From: Arthrobacter sp. P2b
GTDB taxonomy: Bacteria > Actinomycetota > Actinomycetes > Actinomycetales > Micrococcaceae
DNA length: 64,000 nucleotides
Direction of reading: 5' to 3'
Assembly (NCBI RefSeq): GCF_900168295.1
Contig: NZ_FVZL01000019.1
Coordinates: 1-64,000, forward strand
A program made the position numbers and the translations under genes. Under the pieces are notes generated by a model. The model was not told the origin of the DNA, searched no databases, and saw only the letters and a program-made list of their open reading frames with translations. The stretch's first letter is position 1; each line of letters begins with the position of its first letter. This document shows positions 25,891 to 33,279 of this stretch, piece after piece.

Positions 25891-25917
25891 TGAAAAGATC
25901 CGGTGCGGATCTTTTCA
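25891..25917. promoter_or_regulatory. 12-bp palindrome upstream of the Fic gene
   Basis: TGAAAAGATCCG (25891-25902) and its perfect complement (25906-25917) flank GTG. It sits 29 bp upstream of the Fic start and 28 bp after the end of the AraC-type gene. It may be an operator for the winged-helix Fic protein or a terminator for the upstream gene. Confidence 0.6.
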
Positions 25918-25944
25918 ATTTCACTCGGGAGAGCAGGCGCCGGC

Positions 25945-26835
25945 TCAGCCCGTAGCCGACACCGCCAGCCACAGCTCCATGTGGTCCGGCTTCCCCTCCT
26001 GGTCGAAGACCGTCGCCAGCAGCTCCGGTTCCGCGAGCGGCTCGTAAGGGTTGGCCGGGAACCATTCGCCGTACGCCTTTGCCCACAACTGCTGGACCTC
26101 CTCAGTCTCCATGCCCTGCGACTCCAGCACCAACCACTGGCGGGCGGGGACACGGACTGTCTCGTGCCCGCTGCCCGCCGCCGGAGCTTCATCGGTGGCT
26201 GCCGCAAGCCAGTACTCGAAGGTGCTCCCGTCCGCCCGGTCCTCAGCGAAATCCGTGCTCACGGCCAGCACACCGCGTGGGGATCTGGTGGACAGGCTGC
26301 TGATCTCCCTCAGCACCGCCAGGCCCAGCTCTTCACGGAACTGCTCCAGTGCCGGGTTGGGACCGTGGTGAACCAGCGGCATCCTCCGCCGCCGCCCCAC
26401 AAGCGTGAATGCGTCCTCATTCTGCAACCGGTAGTCCATCTGTTGTGTTCCTTTCACTGAGAGGGAGAAACGCAGCGGGGGCTGCGAGCGCAGCACGGCA
26501 CCGGAGCGGCGGGCATCGGCCGGACCCACACCATGCACGGCCCGGAAAGCCCTGCTGAAGGCGTCGGCCGAGGCGTAGCCGAAGCGCACGGCAATGTCCT
26601 GCAGCGGCTCATCACCTGAAACCACGGCGGAGGCCGCGGCTGTCATGCGCCGCCGCCGGATGTATTCCGAGATGGGCATTCCGGCCAGCACCGAGAACAT
26701 CCGCCGGAAGTGGTACTCCGACGTCAGGGTGATCCGCGCCAGCGCAGCCACATCCACCTCACCGGCAGAGCGGTACCCTGCACCGTCGCTGATCTGCTGC
26801 TCGATGTGCTCGATCGCCCTGTTCCAGGGATCCAC
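25945..26835 (-). CDS. AraC-family regulator with GyrI-like effector domain
   Basis: The 296-residue protein has an N-terminal AraC double HTH (VDVAALARITLTSEYHFRRMFSVLAGMPISEYIRRRRM and LQDIAVRFGYASADAFSRAFRAVHG, residues 28-100). A GyrI/BmrR-like ligand-binding domain occupies about 130-296. Such proteins often sense lipophilic drugs. GTG start at 26835 follows GGGAGGG. Confidence 0.88.
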   Translation of the reverse strand: MDPWNRAIEHIEQQISDGAGYRSAGEVDVAALARITLTSEYHFRRMFSVLAGMPISEYIRRRRMTAAASAVVSGDEPLQDIAVRFGYASADAFSRAFRAVHGVGPADARRSGAVLRSQPPLRFSLSVKGTQQMDYRLQNEDAFTLVGRRRRMPLVHHGPNPALEQFREELGLAVLREISSLSTRSPRGVLAVSTDFAEDRADGSTFEYWLAAATDEAPAAGSGHETVRVPARQWLVLESQGMETEEVQQLWAKAYGEWFPANPYEPLAEPELLATVFDQEGKPDHMELWLAVSATG

Positions 26836-26971
26836 CTGCTGCCCTCCCTGCGTTTCGATGTTGACTCCACGTTAGCCATGCGCCGCCCGACCGGGTCCGA
26901 CAATCCATGCCCGTTCCCGTCGGGCGGCAGGGGCACGCACGCGGCAGGGGGCCACCTTGGCGGCACCGCCG

Positions 26972-27009
26972 TGACGTACGACGGCGGGGCGGGCCGCCGT
27001 CGTACGTCA
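26972..27009. repeat. 16-bp perfect palindrome with GCCGTCGTACG core
   Basis: TGACGTACGACGGCGG (26972-26987) is mirrored at 26994-27009 around a 6-bp loop. The GCCGTCGTAC word recurs elsewhere in the window (10866, 16572, 30465, 34541). Both flanking genes point away, so it is not a terminator. A small palindromic element or shared operator is likely. Confidence 0.6.
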
Positions 27010-27082
27010 AGTGCTTGCCACCCGCTGACGGCAGGCCATAGCGTCTCCCCTAGCGGTTCCACCCACAAGCGGAAGGCATTCC

Positions 27083-27907
27083 ATGCTGCAGGAAGTGGCT
27101 GAGGGCGTTTTGGTCCACGAGAGCGCGTTCATCCAGAGCAATTCCGTTGTTGTGCAGGGCAGGGACGGTGTGCTGCTCATCGACCCCGGCATCACCAGCG
27201 GCGAAATGGCGGACCTCGCCAACGACCTCCGCCGGCTGGGCCAGCCCGTCGTCGCAGGCTTCTCCACGCACCCCGATTGGGACCACGTGCTCTGGCACCC
27301 GGACTTCGGCGACGCGCCCCGCTATGGAACAGCCCGCTGCGCCGCCTCCATCCGGGGTGTGCTGGCGGACCCGGACTGGAAGGACCGCGTAGCCGAGGGG
27401 CTGCCGCCGGAGCACGCCGACGAGATCCCGATGGATCTGCTCGGCCTCATTACCGGCCTGCCCGCCGACGCTGCGCACTTTCCCTGGGACGGCCCCGGCA
27501 TCAGGATCATCGAGCATCAGGCCCATGCTCCCGGCCATGCTGCGCTGTTGATCGAGGAGCGCCGGGTCCTCGTTGCAGGCGACATGCTCTCGGACATCCT
27601 GATGCCGTTCCTCGACCTGGAGGCCGCGGATCCGCTCGGGGACTACCTCGCCGCGCTGCGGCTGTTCGACGGCGTTGCAGACGACGCCGATGCCGTCATC
27701 CCCGGCCACGGCTCCGTGGGCGGAGCTGGACAGTTGCGGGCACGCATCGAACAGGACCGCGAGTACGTGCAGGCCCTGCGGGACGGCCGCGTTCCCGATG
27801 ACCCGCGGGTGGGTCCATCGGCCCCGTTGGACTGGCTGCCGGAGGTGCATGACTGGCAACTCCAGCGGCTCGCCCAGAAGAGCCAGGGCGGGATGACCTC
27901 CGGCTAG
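27083..27907 (+). CDS. MBL-fold metallo-hydrolase
   Basis: The 274-residue protein shows the beta-lactamase-like layout: VLLIDPGITSGEM, the metal motif THPDWDH (an HxxxDH form, near 62-68), HAPGHAALLI, VAGDMLSD and a late VIPGHGSVG. These supply the usual ligands of a dinuclear zinc site, although the first histidine pair is altered. Probably a hydrolase of unknown substrate. It is divergent from the AraC-type regulator. Confidence 0.85.
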   Translation: MLQEVAEGVLVHESAFIQSNSVVVQGRDGVLLIDPGITSGEMADLANDLRRLGQPVVAGFSTHPDWDHVLWHPDFGDAPRYGTARCAASIRGVLADPDWKDRVAEGLPPEHADEIPMDLLGLITGLPADAAHFPWDGPGIRIIEHQAHAPGHAALLIEERRVLVAGDMLSDILMPFLDLEAADPLGDYLAALRLFDGVADDADAVIPGHGSVGGAGQLRARIEQDREYVQALRDGRVPDDPRVGPSAPLDWLPEVHDWQLQRLAQKSQGGMTSG

Positions 27908-27954
27908 CGGTGCTGCCCGTGTCTGCGCCTGTGTCTTGGGACTAGGCTTCGGTC

Positions 27955-28107
27955 ATGGGACTCATCATCACACTGCTGATCATCTGGCTTGTTTTGTCCA
28001 TCCTGGGGTTTATCATCGAGGGCCTGTTGTGGCTGGCCCTCATCGGCCTGGTGCTGTTCGCCGCCACGGCTGCCTGGGGCTGGGTCAAGCGCAGAGCCAG
28101 GACCTGA
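27955..28107 (+). CDS. small membrane protein, 50 residues
   Basis: ATG at 27955 opens a 50-codon frame: two closely spaced hydrophobic segments (MGLIITLLIIWLVLSILGFI and LLWLALIGLVLFAATAAWGW) ending in a basic tail VKRRART. No Shine-Dalgarno is obvious. It resembles short membrane proteins common in actinobacteria. Confidence 0.65.
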   Translation: MGLIITLLIIWLVLSILGFIIEGLLWLALIGLVLFAATAAWGWVKRRART

Positions 28108-28216
28108 CGCCCCTGCGCCACCCAACCTTGCGCCAATCTTTCAGAAAATCCCGCACGTTCCTGATGCTTATGCCTCAGGATCGGGGCAGGTTGACGCACG
28201 AGAGTTGGGGGACATC

Positions 28217-28447
28217 ATGATGGACGACGGCGGCACAGGCGCCGCGGACGGGGGCGGGGACGCCCTGAGCGGCGAGACCATGGTCATCCGGACGTGGTTT
28301 GAGCCAAGGGGCGAATCCGGTTTCCGGGCCCGGATCACGTACGGCAAGGCCACGGGCGGGGAGCCGAACAGGTTTGCCACCGCTGATCCGGACGAAGTCC
28401 TTGACGTGGTGCGCCGGTGGCTGGAGGCCCAGCGCGCCGGCAACTAG
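28217..28447 (+). CDS. small hypothetical protein
   Basis: This frame of about 76 residues starts at one of two adjacent ATGs (28217 or 28220) behind TTGGGGGA. A Gly/Asp-rich N-terminus is followed by a beta-rich part (VIRTWFEPRGESGFRARITYG) and a terminal helix (DPDEVLDVVRRWLEAQ). The family was not recognised, although the layout is common in short actinobacterial proteins. Confidence 0.6.
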   Translation: MMDDGGTGAADGGGDALSGETMVIRTWFEPRGESGFRARITYGKATGGEPNRFATADPDEVLDVVRRWLEAQRAGN

Positions 28448-28623
28448 CCCTTTTGTCGCTCCTTGGCGGCGCTTCCGGCGCGCTAGCAGATACCCCCCCC
28501 ACAATCAAGGGGTTACTTGCGGGCCGCAGTCTGTGATCATGAGAGGACGCTTCCACTTCGGAGGCCTTTTAATTACTGTCTTTGCCTTGCATTCGGTGCC
28601 GGCGGCAGTGGCTAGGTTTTCTC

Positions 28624-28827
28624 ATGCTGGATCCACTGGCACAGGCACAGGTCCTCATCCGCGACGATGTCTCCTCACTTCCCATTCTGTGGGGCTGGTA
28701 CTGGGGAAACGGCGGGAACGCAGGCCTGGTGGAATTCGATGCCTGCCTCTACGACCTCATGGTTCTTGACGCCTTTGACCTGAAAATCCTGGCGTGGGCT
28801 CTCGAGGACTTCGCGCTGCATTCGTGA
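28624..28827 (+). CDS. small acidic protein, paralogue of the product at 29769-29978
   Basis: The 67-residue protein MLDPLAQAQVLIRDDVSSLP... shares its order of motifs (LW-x-WYWGNGG, EFDA, FDLKILAWALEDF) with the small protein at 29769-29978. Function unknown. The two copies flank the GAF-ANTAR regulator gene. Confidence 0.62.
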   Translation: MLDPLAQAQVLIRDDVSSLPILWGWYWGNGGNAGLVEFDACLYDLMVLDAFDLKILAWALEDFALHS

Positions 28828-28984
28828 CTCGGCGGCCACAGAATGCAGGGGCGGTGCGCTTCCCGGCTCCACAACCTTCCGGGCAGGCGGTTCCGGCGTA
28901 AGCTGGGAGGGAACCGTCTGGAGGTGGTCGCATTCACGCCGCATGTTCTTCATCGCGGTTGAAGACACTTCGTAAGGACGCGCC

Positions 28985-29734
28985 ATGGACGCTATGCCTC
29001 TCGGCTCAGAACTGCAGGACGATGTTGCCTCCCGGCTTCAGGACATGGTCCTGGAAACCTCTGATGCCGAAGAATTCTTCCAGGAACTGGCCACCTTCTC
29101 TGCGTCGCTCCTCTCTCCGCCCGAATCCAAGGTCCACTGCAATGTCACCGTGGTGCGCAGGAAAAAACCCGTTACGGTAGCCTGCAGCAGTCCCAGGGCA
29201 CGGGAGATGGATGAGCTCCAATACGCCTTCGGCGACGGGCCTTGCCTGACAGCCATGCGCACCGGCACCACCACCTACGTCCCGGACGTTTCAAAAGAGC
29301 GCCGCTGGCCGCAATACATCCGCGCCGTCGCGCAAAAGGGGATCCAATCAATCCTGGGTGTTCCCCTGCGCCTGGAGGGAGACTCCACCGCCGCGTTGAA
29401 CATCTACTCCTCGCGGCCCCACGGAATATCGGGCGAGGACATCGCCCGCGCCGAACTGTTCGGCGAACAGTCCGCCAAGACCCTCCGCTTAGAGCTGCGC
29501 CTGACGAGGCTCCAGGAAGCGAAAGACAACCTGGAAGCGGCGATGAAGTCCCGGACTGCCATCGATATCGCAGTCGGCGTGATCATGGCCCAGAACCGGT
29601 GCAGCCAGGATGCGGCGATAACCATCCTGAGGAAAGCCTCCAGCTCCCGCAACATGAAACTGCACAACGTAGCGGCCGCAGTCATTGAATCCGTTTCACC
29701 CCATACACCCTTGCGGACATTTTTCGACGAATAA
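28985..29734 (+). CDS. GAF and ANTAR domain regulator
   Basis: The 249-residue protein has a GAF domain (about 15-170, with YAFGDGPCLTAMRTG and SILGVPLRLEG) and a C-terminal ANTAR domain (about 175-240, with SRTAIDIAVGVIMAQNRCSQDAAITILRKASSSRN). ANTAR domains bind paired RNA hairpins to prevent termination. The sensed signal is unknown. Small paralogous genes lie on both sides. Confidence 0.9.
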   Translation: MDAMPLGSELQDDVASRLQDMVLETSDAEEFFQELATFSASLLSPPESKVHCNVTVVRRKKPVTVACSSPRAREMDELQYAFGDGPCLTAMRTGTTTYVPDVSKERRWPQYIRAVAQKGIQSILGVPLRLEGDSTAALNIYSSRPHGISGEDIARAELFGEQSAKTLRLELRLTRLQEAKDNLEAAMKSRTAIDIAVGVIMAQNRCSQDAAITILRKASSSRNMKLHNVAAAVIESVSPHTPLRTFFDE

Positions 29735-29768
29735 CGCCCGGATTCCTCTGCCTGCTCAGGCCCGCTCT

Positions 29769-29978
29769 TCAGCTGGCGGCGTCCAGGGAGAGTTCTTCAA
29801 GCGCGGACGCAAGAGCCTTCGTGTCAAACCAGCGGGCAACCAGGATGCCATGAATAAAGGCGTCGAATTCGAAGGGGTGACAGCGCCCGCCGTGGTTCCA
29901 ATAGGAGATCCAGAGGTCTATCAAGGACACGTCCGCACGCCCCAGGAGCGTGGTGGCTGTCTGCCGCAGGTCTTCCAT
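29769..29978 (-). CDS. small hypothetical protein, paralogue of the product at 28624-28827
   Basis: The 69-residue protein (ATG 29978; a TTG at 29984 is also possible) contains DLWISYWNHGG, FEFDAFIHGILV and FDTKALASALEEL, aligned in order with the small protein at 28624. Its strand is opposite to its paralogue. Function unknown. Confidence 0.62.
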   Translation of the reverse strand: MEDLRQTATTLLGRADVSLIDLWISYWNHGGRCHPFEFDAFIHGILVARWFDTKALASALEELSLDAAS

Positions 29979-30068
29979 GACCAATGCTCGCTTCTGCTAC
30001 GCCCACCCTGCAAGAGCAGTAGCAGGCGGTCTGTCAGGGGTGAAACTGGAAGCTTGTGCGGGGACGAA

Positions 30069-30101
30069 GAAAGCCCGCCGGTGGGGGACCGACGGGCTTT
30101 C
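30069..30101. terminator. hairpin with 9-bp arms
   Basis: GAAAGCCCG (30069-30077) pairs with CGGGCTTTC (30093-30101), and the loop can add GGT/ACC pairs. It looks like an intrinsic terminator, yet lies between divergent genes. It may end a short RNA or act as a leader attenuator, given the nearby ANTAR RNA-binding regulator. Confidence 0.55.
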
Positions 30102-30130
30102 CGAAACTGACGTTACAGGCAAGTAATTTG

Positions 30131-30424
30131 GTGAACGAGTGGACGATTACGTACGACGACGTCAGCGATCTTAGATTGGCGCAGCGGTTAAAAGTGGTTG
30201 TTGACTCTCCCGGCCGGCAGGCCGAAGCTTTGGGGATGACCAAAGAACCTGAAGCGCTGATGGCTGTCATCGACCGGCTGGCCGAGCGGTTCCCCCATCA
30301 CCAACGCTCCCTTATTGAAGATGTGGTTGCCGAAGAGCACGGCCTGCTCGACGACGGGCCCGTCCGGGACTACGTACCGCTCCTTGTGGAACGGGCGGCC
30401 AAGCTCCGCCTCGCGCACCAGTAG
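30131..30424 (+). CDS. three-helix-bundle dimerisation domain protein
   Basis: The frame of about 97 residues starts at GTG 30131. The C-terminal half (VIDRLAERFPHHQRSLIEDVVAEEHGLLDDGPVRDYVPLLVERAAKLRL in outline) has the pattern of small three-helix domains that also occur fused to arsenate reductases, as in the gene at 32573-33247. The N-terminal 45 residues look like a short HTH-free beta/alpha stretch. Function unknown. Confidence 0.68.
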   Translation: MNEWTITYDDVSDLRLAQRLKVVVDSPGRQAEALGMTKEPEALMAVIDRLAERFPHHQRSLIEDVVAEEHGLLDDGPVRDYVPLLVERAAKLRLAHQ

Positions 30425-30476
30425 CCCATTGGGTCCGCGCCAATCAGCGCAAACCGCGCGCCGCCGTCGTACGCCC

Positions 30477-30956
30477 TCACGCCCCGCCCTCCGGGACAAC
30501 GAGGACGGGCCGCTGCTGGTGCCGGATCAGGGCGGCAGGGACGGATCCCTCGAGGACCCTGTCCAGCCACGCCACAGACCCCGGCCGGCCGGCGCCCACC
30601 ACGAGCAGCGCCGCATCGGTGTTCCTGGCCAGGCGGTTGAGGGCCTTGGAGACGTCGCCGTTGAGTACGCGGAAGGACCAGGACTCCCCCGGTTCCCCGA
30701 GAACATCTTCAAGCCTCCGCTGCAGGTGCCCGGAAGGAAATTCGGCTTCTTCGTTGATGCTCGGGTCCAGGGATAGGGCTGTCCGCTGGTTCACCGGCGC
30801 CCATTCCGTGAGGTAGCTGGCCGGGTCGACGAACGCGCAGATCAGGTGCTCTCCCATTGCCGCCGCCAGGGCTGCGGCGGTGCGGACCAGGTGTTCGGAG
30901 AAGTTCCATTCAACGCCGACGACGACGGGCCCGTCCGGCCATTCATCACCAGACAT
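30477..30956 (-). CDS. universal stress protein
   Basis: The 159-residue single UspA domain shows VVVGVEWNFSEHLVRTAAALAAAMG at the start and the ATP-binding type end NTDAALLVVGAGRPGSVAWLDRVLEGSVPAALIRHQQRPVLVVP. The ATG at 30956 overlaps the end of the MFS gene by 11 bp, so it is probably the last gene of the arsenic operon. Confidence 0.85.
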   Translation of the reverse strand: MSGDEWPDGPVVVGVEWNFSEHLVRTAAALAAAMGEHLICAFVDPASYLTEWAPVNQRTALSLDPSINEEAEFPSGHLQRRLEDVLGEPGESWSFRVLNGDVSKALNRLARNTDAALLVVGAGRPGSVAWLDRVLEGSVPAALIRHQQRPVLVVPEGGA

Positions 30957-32154
30957 GCAGTCCCCGCACGAACGGCGCCGCCGCGAACAGCAGGGCATTT
31001 CCAGCGGCGGCGGACATGGCGTATGCCGTGGCGGTGTAGGAGCCGAACCACGCGGCCATCGCCGGGCCCGCGGCCGGGGCGAGGGCGGTGACGATTGTGA
31101 GGGGCGCGGCGAAGCTGCCCTGGAGCGTGCCCAGGCCGGTTGCTCCCCACCGGTCCGCAACGATGGTGGCCTGCAACAGTGTCTGGCAGCCGCGGACGGC
31201 GCCGGCGAGCATCCCGGCCCCGATCAGCAGCGGCACCGGTCCCGGCAGGAGGGCGAGCAGAAGGAGTGCGCCCGCAGCGGTTCCGGTGACGACGGCGATG
31301 CGGGCTTTGGCGGGGACGGCGGCGAAGAGCAGGCGGCCGGCCACCTGCCCTGCACCGACCAGTCCGAGGCCAAGGGCAGCCGCGGTGTAATCGGCACCCT
31401 TTTCCATAAGCAGGGGGATGATGTTCAGCGTCACGGTGTACAGGCCGAGGCAGAGCAGGACCATGAGGGCCTGCAGGCCAACGAATGTCCGGCTGCGCCG
31501 GATGGCCCGGACGAGTGCTTTGTCGTCTGTCAGTTGGGCGGCGTTGCCTGCTTGGCGCCAGGACCGGTTGAGGCAGCGCGCGTGCAGCGGCAGGGTCACG
31601 GCGCCGAGCAGTCCGGCGAGGACCAGGAAGGCTCCACGCCACCCGATCCCGGTGCAGAGGGCAGCAGTGACCGGGGCGAAGATGGTGGACGCGAATCCTG
31701 CCACGAGGGTCAGGATGGTCAGCGGCCGTACGCGGGCCGGGCCGTACCAGCGGCTGATCACGGTGAACGCCGGCTGATAGAGCACCGCGGCCTGTGCTGC
31801 GCCGGCCAGCAGCCAGGCCGCGGCGAACGCGGTCAGGTTCGGTGCCAGCGCCACCAGAACCAGGGCGAGAACGCCCACCAATGAACCGCCGATCATCAGG
31901 CTGCGCGGGCCGGTCCTGTCCAGCATCCTGCCGACGGCGATCCCGGCCACCGCGGACACCACCAGCCCGGCGGAGAAGGCCCCGGTGATGAGGGCCGGGG
32001 CCCAGCCGGTGTCCTCGCTGATGGGCCGGACCGCCGCCAGCAGCGCGTAGTAGAGCACGCCCCAGCCGGTGGTCTGGGTGATGCACAGCGCGGCCAATCC
32101 GCCGCGGGGTGCCCCCTCCGCGGCGAGTGTCCGTGACGGCGCCGGGGCGGTCAT
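30946..32154 (-). CDS. major facilitator superfamily transporter
   Basis: The 402-residue protein has about 12 TM helices and an MFS loop motif (GRMLDRTGPRSLM) between TM2 and TM3. It lies 2 bp downstream of arsC and overlaps the stress protein gene. It may export an arsenical or a related product. I cannot assign it to ArsJ, ArsK or another named class. Confidence 0.85.
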   Translation of the reverse strand: MTAPAPSRTLAAEGAPRGGLAALCITQTTGWGVLYYALLAAVRPISEDTGWAPALITGAFSAGLVVSAVAGIAVGRMLDRTGPRSLMIGGSLVGVLALVLVALAPNLTAFAAAWLLAGAAQAAVLYQPAFTVISRWYGPARVRPLTILTLVAGFASTIFAPVTAALCTGIGWRGAFLVLAGLLGAVTLPLHARCLNRSWRQAGNAAQLTDDKALVRAIRRSRTFVGLQALMVLLCLGLYTVTLNIIPLLMEKGADYTAAALGLGLVGAGQVAGRLLFAAVPAKARIAVVTGTAAGALLLLALLPGPVPLLIGAGMLAGAVRGCQTLLQATIVADRWGATGLGTLQGSFAAPLTIVTALAPAAGPAMAAWFGSYTATAYAMSAAAGNALLFAAAPFVRGLHVW

Positions 32155-32156
32155 GG

Positions 32157-32576
32157 CTACTTCCCGGTGAGCTCCGTGTAGAGCGCCTGGACCCGGGCTT
32201 TGATGTCGTCCCGGACCAGGCGCATCCGGTCCATGCCCTCGATGCCGCGTTCGGAGGGCTCGTCCGTTTCCCAGACTTCGAAGCGCTTGCCCTCAAGCGG
32301 TTCAAGCTTGGCCTCGGTGCCCAGGACGATAACGGCGTCCACGGTGTCCAGGACCTCGTCGGTGACCGGTTTGGGATATTCGCCGGTGACGTCGATGCCC
32401 AGTTCGGTCAGGGACTCCACCGCCTGCGGGTTCAGGTCCTTGGCGGGTTTGGTTCCGGCGGAGTAGACCGCGATCTTATCGCCGGCGAGGTCACGCATGA
32501 GTCCGGCGGCGAGCTGGGATTTGCCGCCGTTCTTGCTGCAGACGAACAGCACGGACGGAGTCTTGTCCTGGGTCAT
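32157..32576 (-). CDS. arsC: arsenate reductase, arsenate-mycothiol transferase type
   Basis: The 139-residue low-molecular-weight phosphatase-fold protein has its nucleophile C13 in LFVCSKNGGKSQ. The usual loop arginine is lysine (K19), as I recall for corynebacterial mycothiol-dependent ArsC. It would join arsenate to mycothiol for mycoredoxin. It overlaps the upstream arsC-type gene (ATGA) and precedes the MFS gene. Confidence 0.88.
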   Translation of the reverse strand: MTQDKTPSVLFVCSKNGGKSQLAAGLMRDLAGDKIAVYSAGTKPAKDLNPQAVESLTELGIDVTGEYPKPVTDEVLDTVDAVIVLGTEAKLEPLEGKRFEVWETDEPSERGIEGMDRMRLVRDDIKARVQALYTELTGK

Positions 32577-33247
32577 GAGGAGGTTGTTTCCTTTTCGAGT
32601 GGGTGGGCGGGAATTGAGGCGACGAGGGTTTTGACCCGTTCGTGGATCTGGTCCCGGATGTCCCGGACGTTGTCGAGGGACTGGTCTGCGGGGTCGGGCA
32701 GGTCCCAGTCCTCGTAGCGTTTGCCGGGGTAGATCGGGCAGGAATCTCCGCACCCCATGGTGATGACCACGTCGGAGGCGCGGACGACGTCGTCGGTGAG
32801 GGGCTTGGGGTAGTTCTTCGTCAGGTCCAGGCCCATTTCGGCCATCACGGTCACGACGCCGGGGTCCAGTTCGGCCGCGGGCAGGGATCCGGCGGACCGG
32901 ACGTGGATTCTTCCTTTGGCTTCGACGGTGAGCAGCGCGGCTGCCATTTGGGAGCGGCCGGCGTTCTGCACGCAGACGAACAGGACCTCGGGCCCCTCGG
33001 AACCTACTGCGCCCTTCGATTTGGCCAGCGCCGCAAGCCGGTCGGTGGCGAAGTGTTCGGTGGTGGCTGGCAGGTACGCGCTGATTTTCGCGGTGCGGGC
33101 CAGCGCCGTATAGGACTCGAAGACGTAGCGCTCAACGGTTTCGGCGGCGAAGATCCCGGCGAACCGCTCGGCGAGCCGTTCACTGATGCGGTGCAGGAGC
33201 TCTGTGTTGTCCTGCAGGCCAAGGCCGGTGTCGCGGTGTTCACTCAT
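32573..33247 (-). CDS. arsC: arsenate reductase with N-terminal three-helix domain
   Basis: The 224-residue protein has a helical N-terminal domain (about 10-75, LLHRISERLAERFAGIFAAETVERYV) followed by an ArsC domain with LFVCVQNAGRSQ (C92, R98) and the later motifs MGCGDSCPIYPGKRYEDW and DLPDPADQ. Such fusions occur in actinobacterial arsenic loci. Start ATG at 33247; the stop overlaps the next arsC. Confidence 0.92.
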   Translation of the reverse strand: MSEHRDTGLGLQDNTELLHRISERLAERFAGIFAAETVERYVFESYTALARTAKISAYLPATTEHFATDRLAALAKSKGAVGSEGPEVLFVCVQNAGRSQMAAALLTVEAKGRIHVRSAGSLPAAELDPGVVTVMAEMGLDLTKNYPKPLTDDVVRASDVVITMGCGDSCPIYPGKRYEDWDLPDPADQSLDNVRDIRDQIHERVKTLVASIPAHPLEKETTSS

Positions 33248-33279
33248 GACAGCTCTCCAAGGGGTTTCCGGTAACCGAG

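Noticed and set aside
30477-31160. Longer universal stress protein starting at 31160
   Set aside because: The extra N-terminus is Arg/Pro-rich shadow sequence over the MFS gene; the domain starts after ATG 30956.
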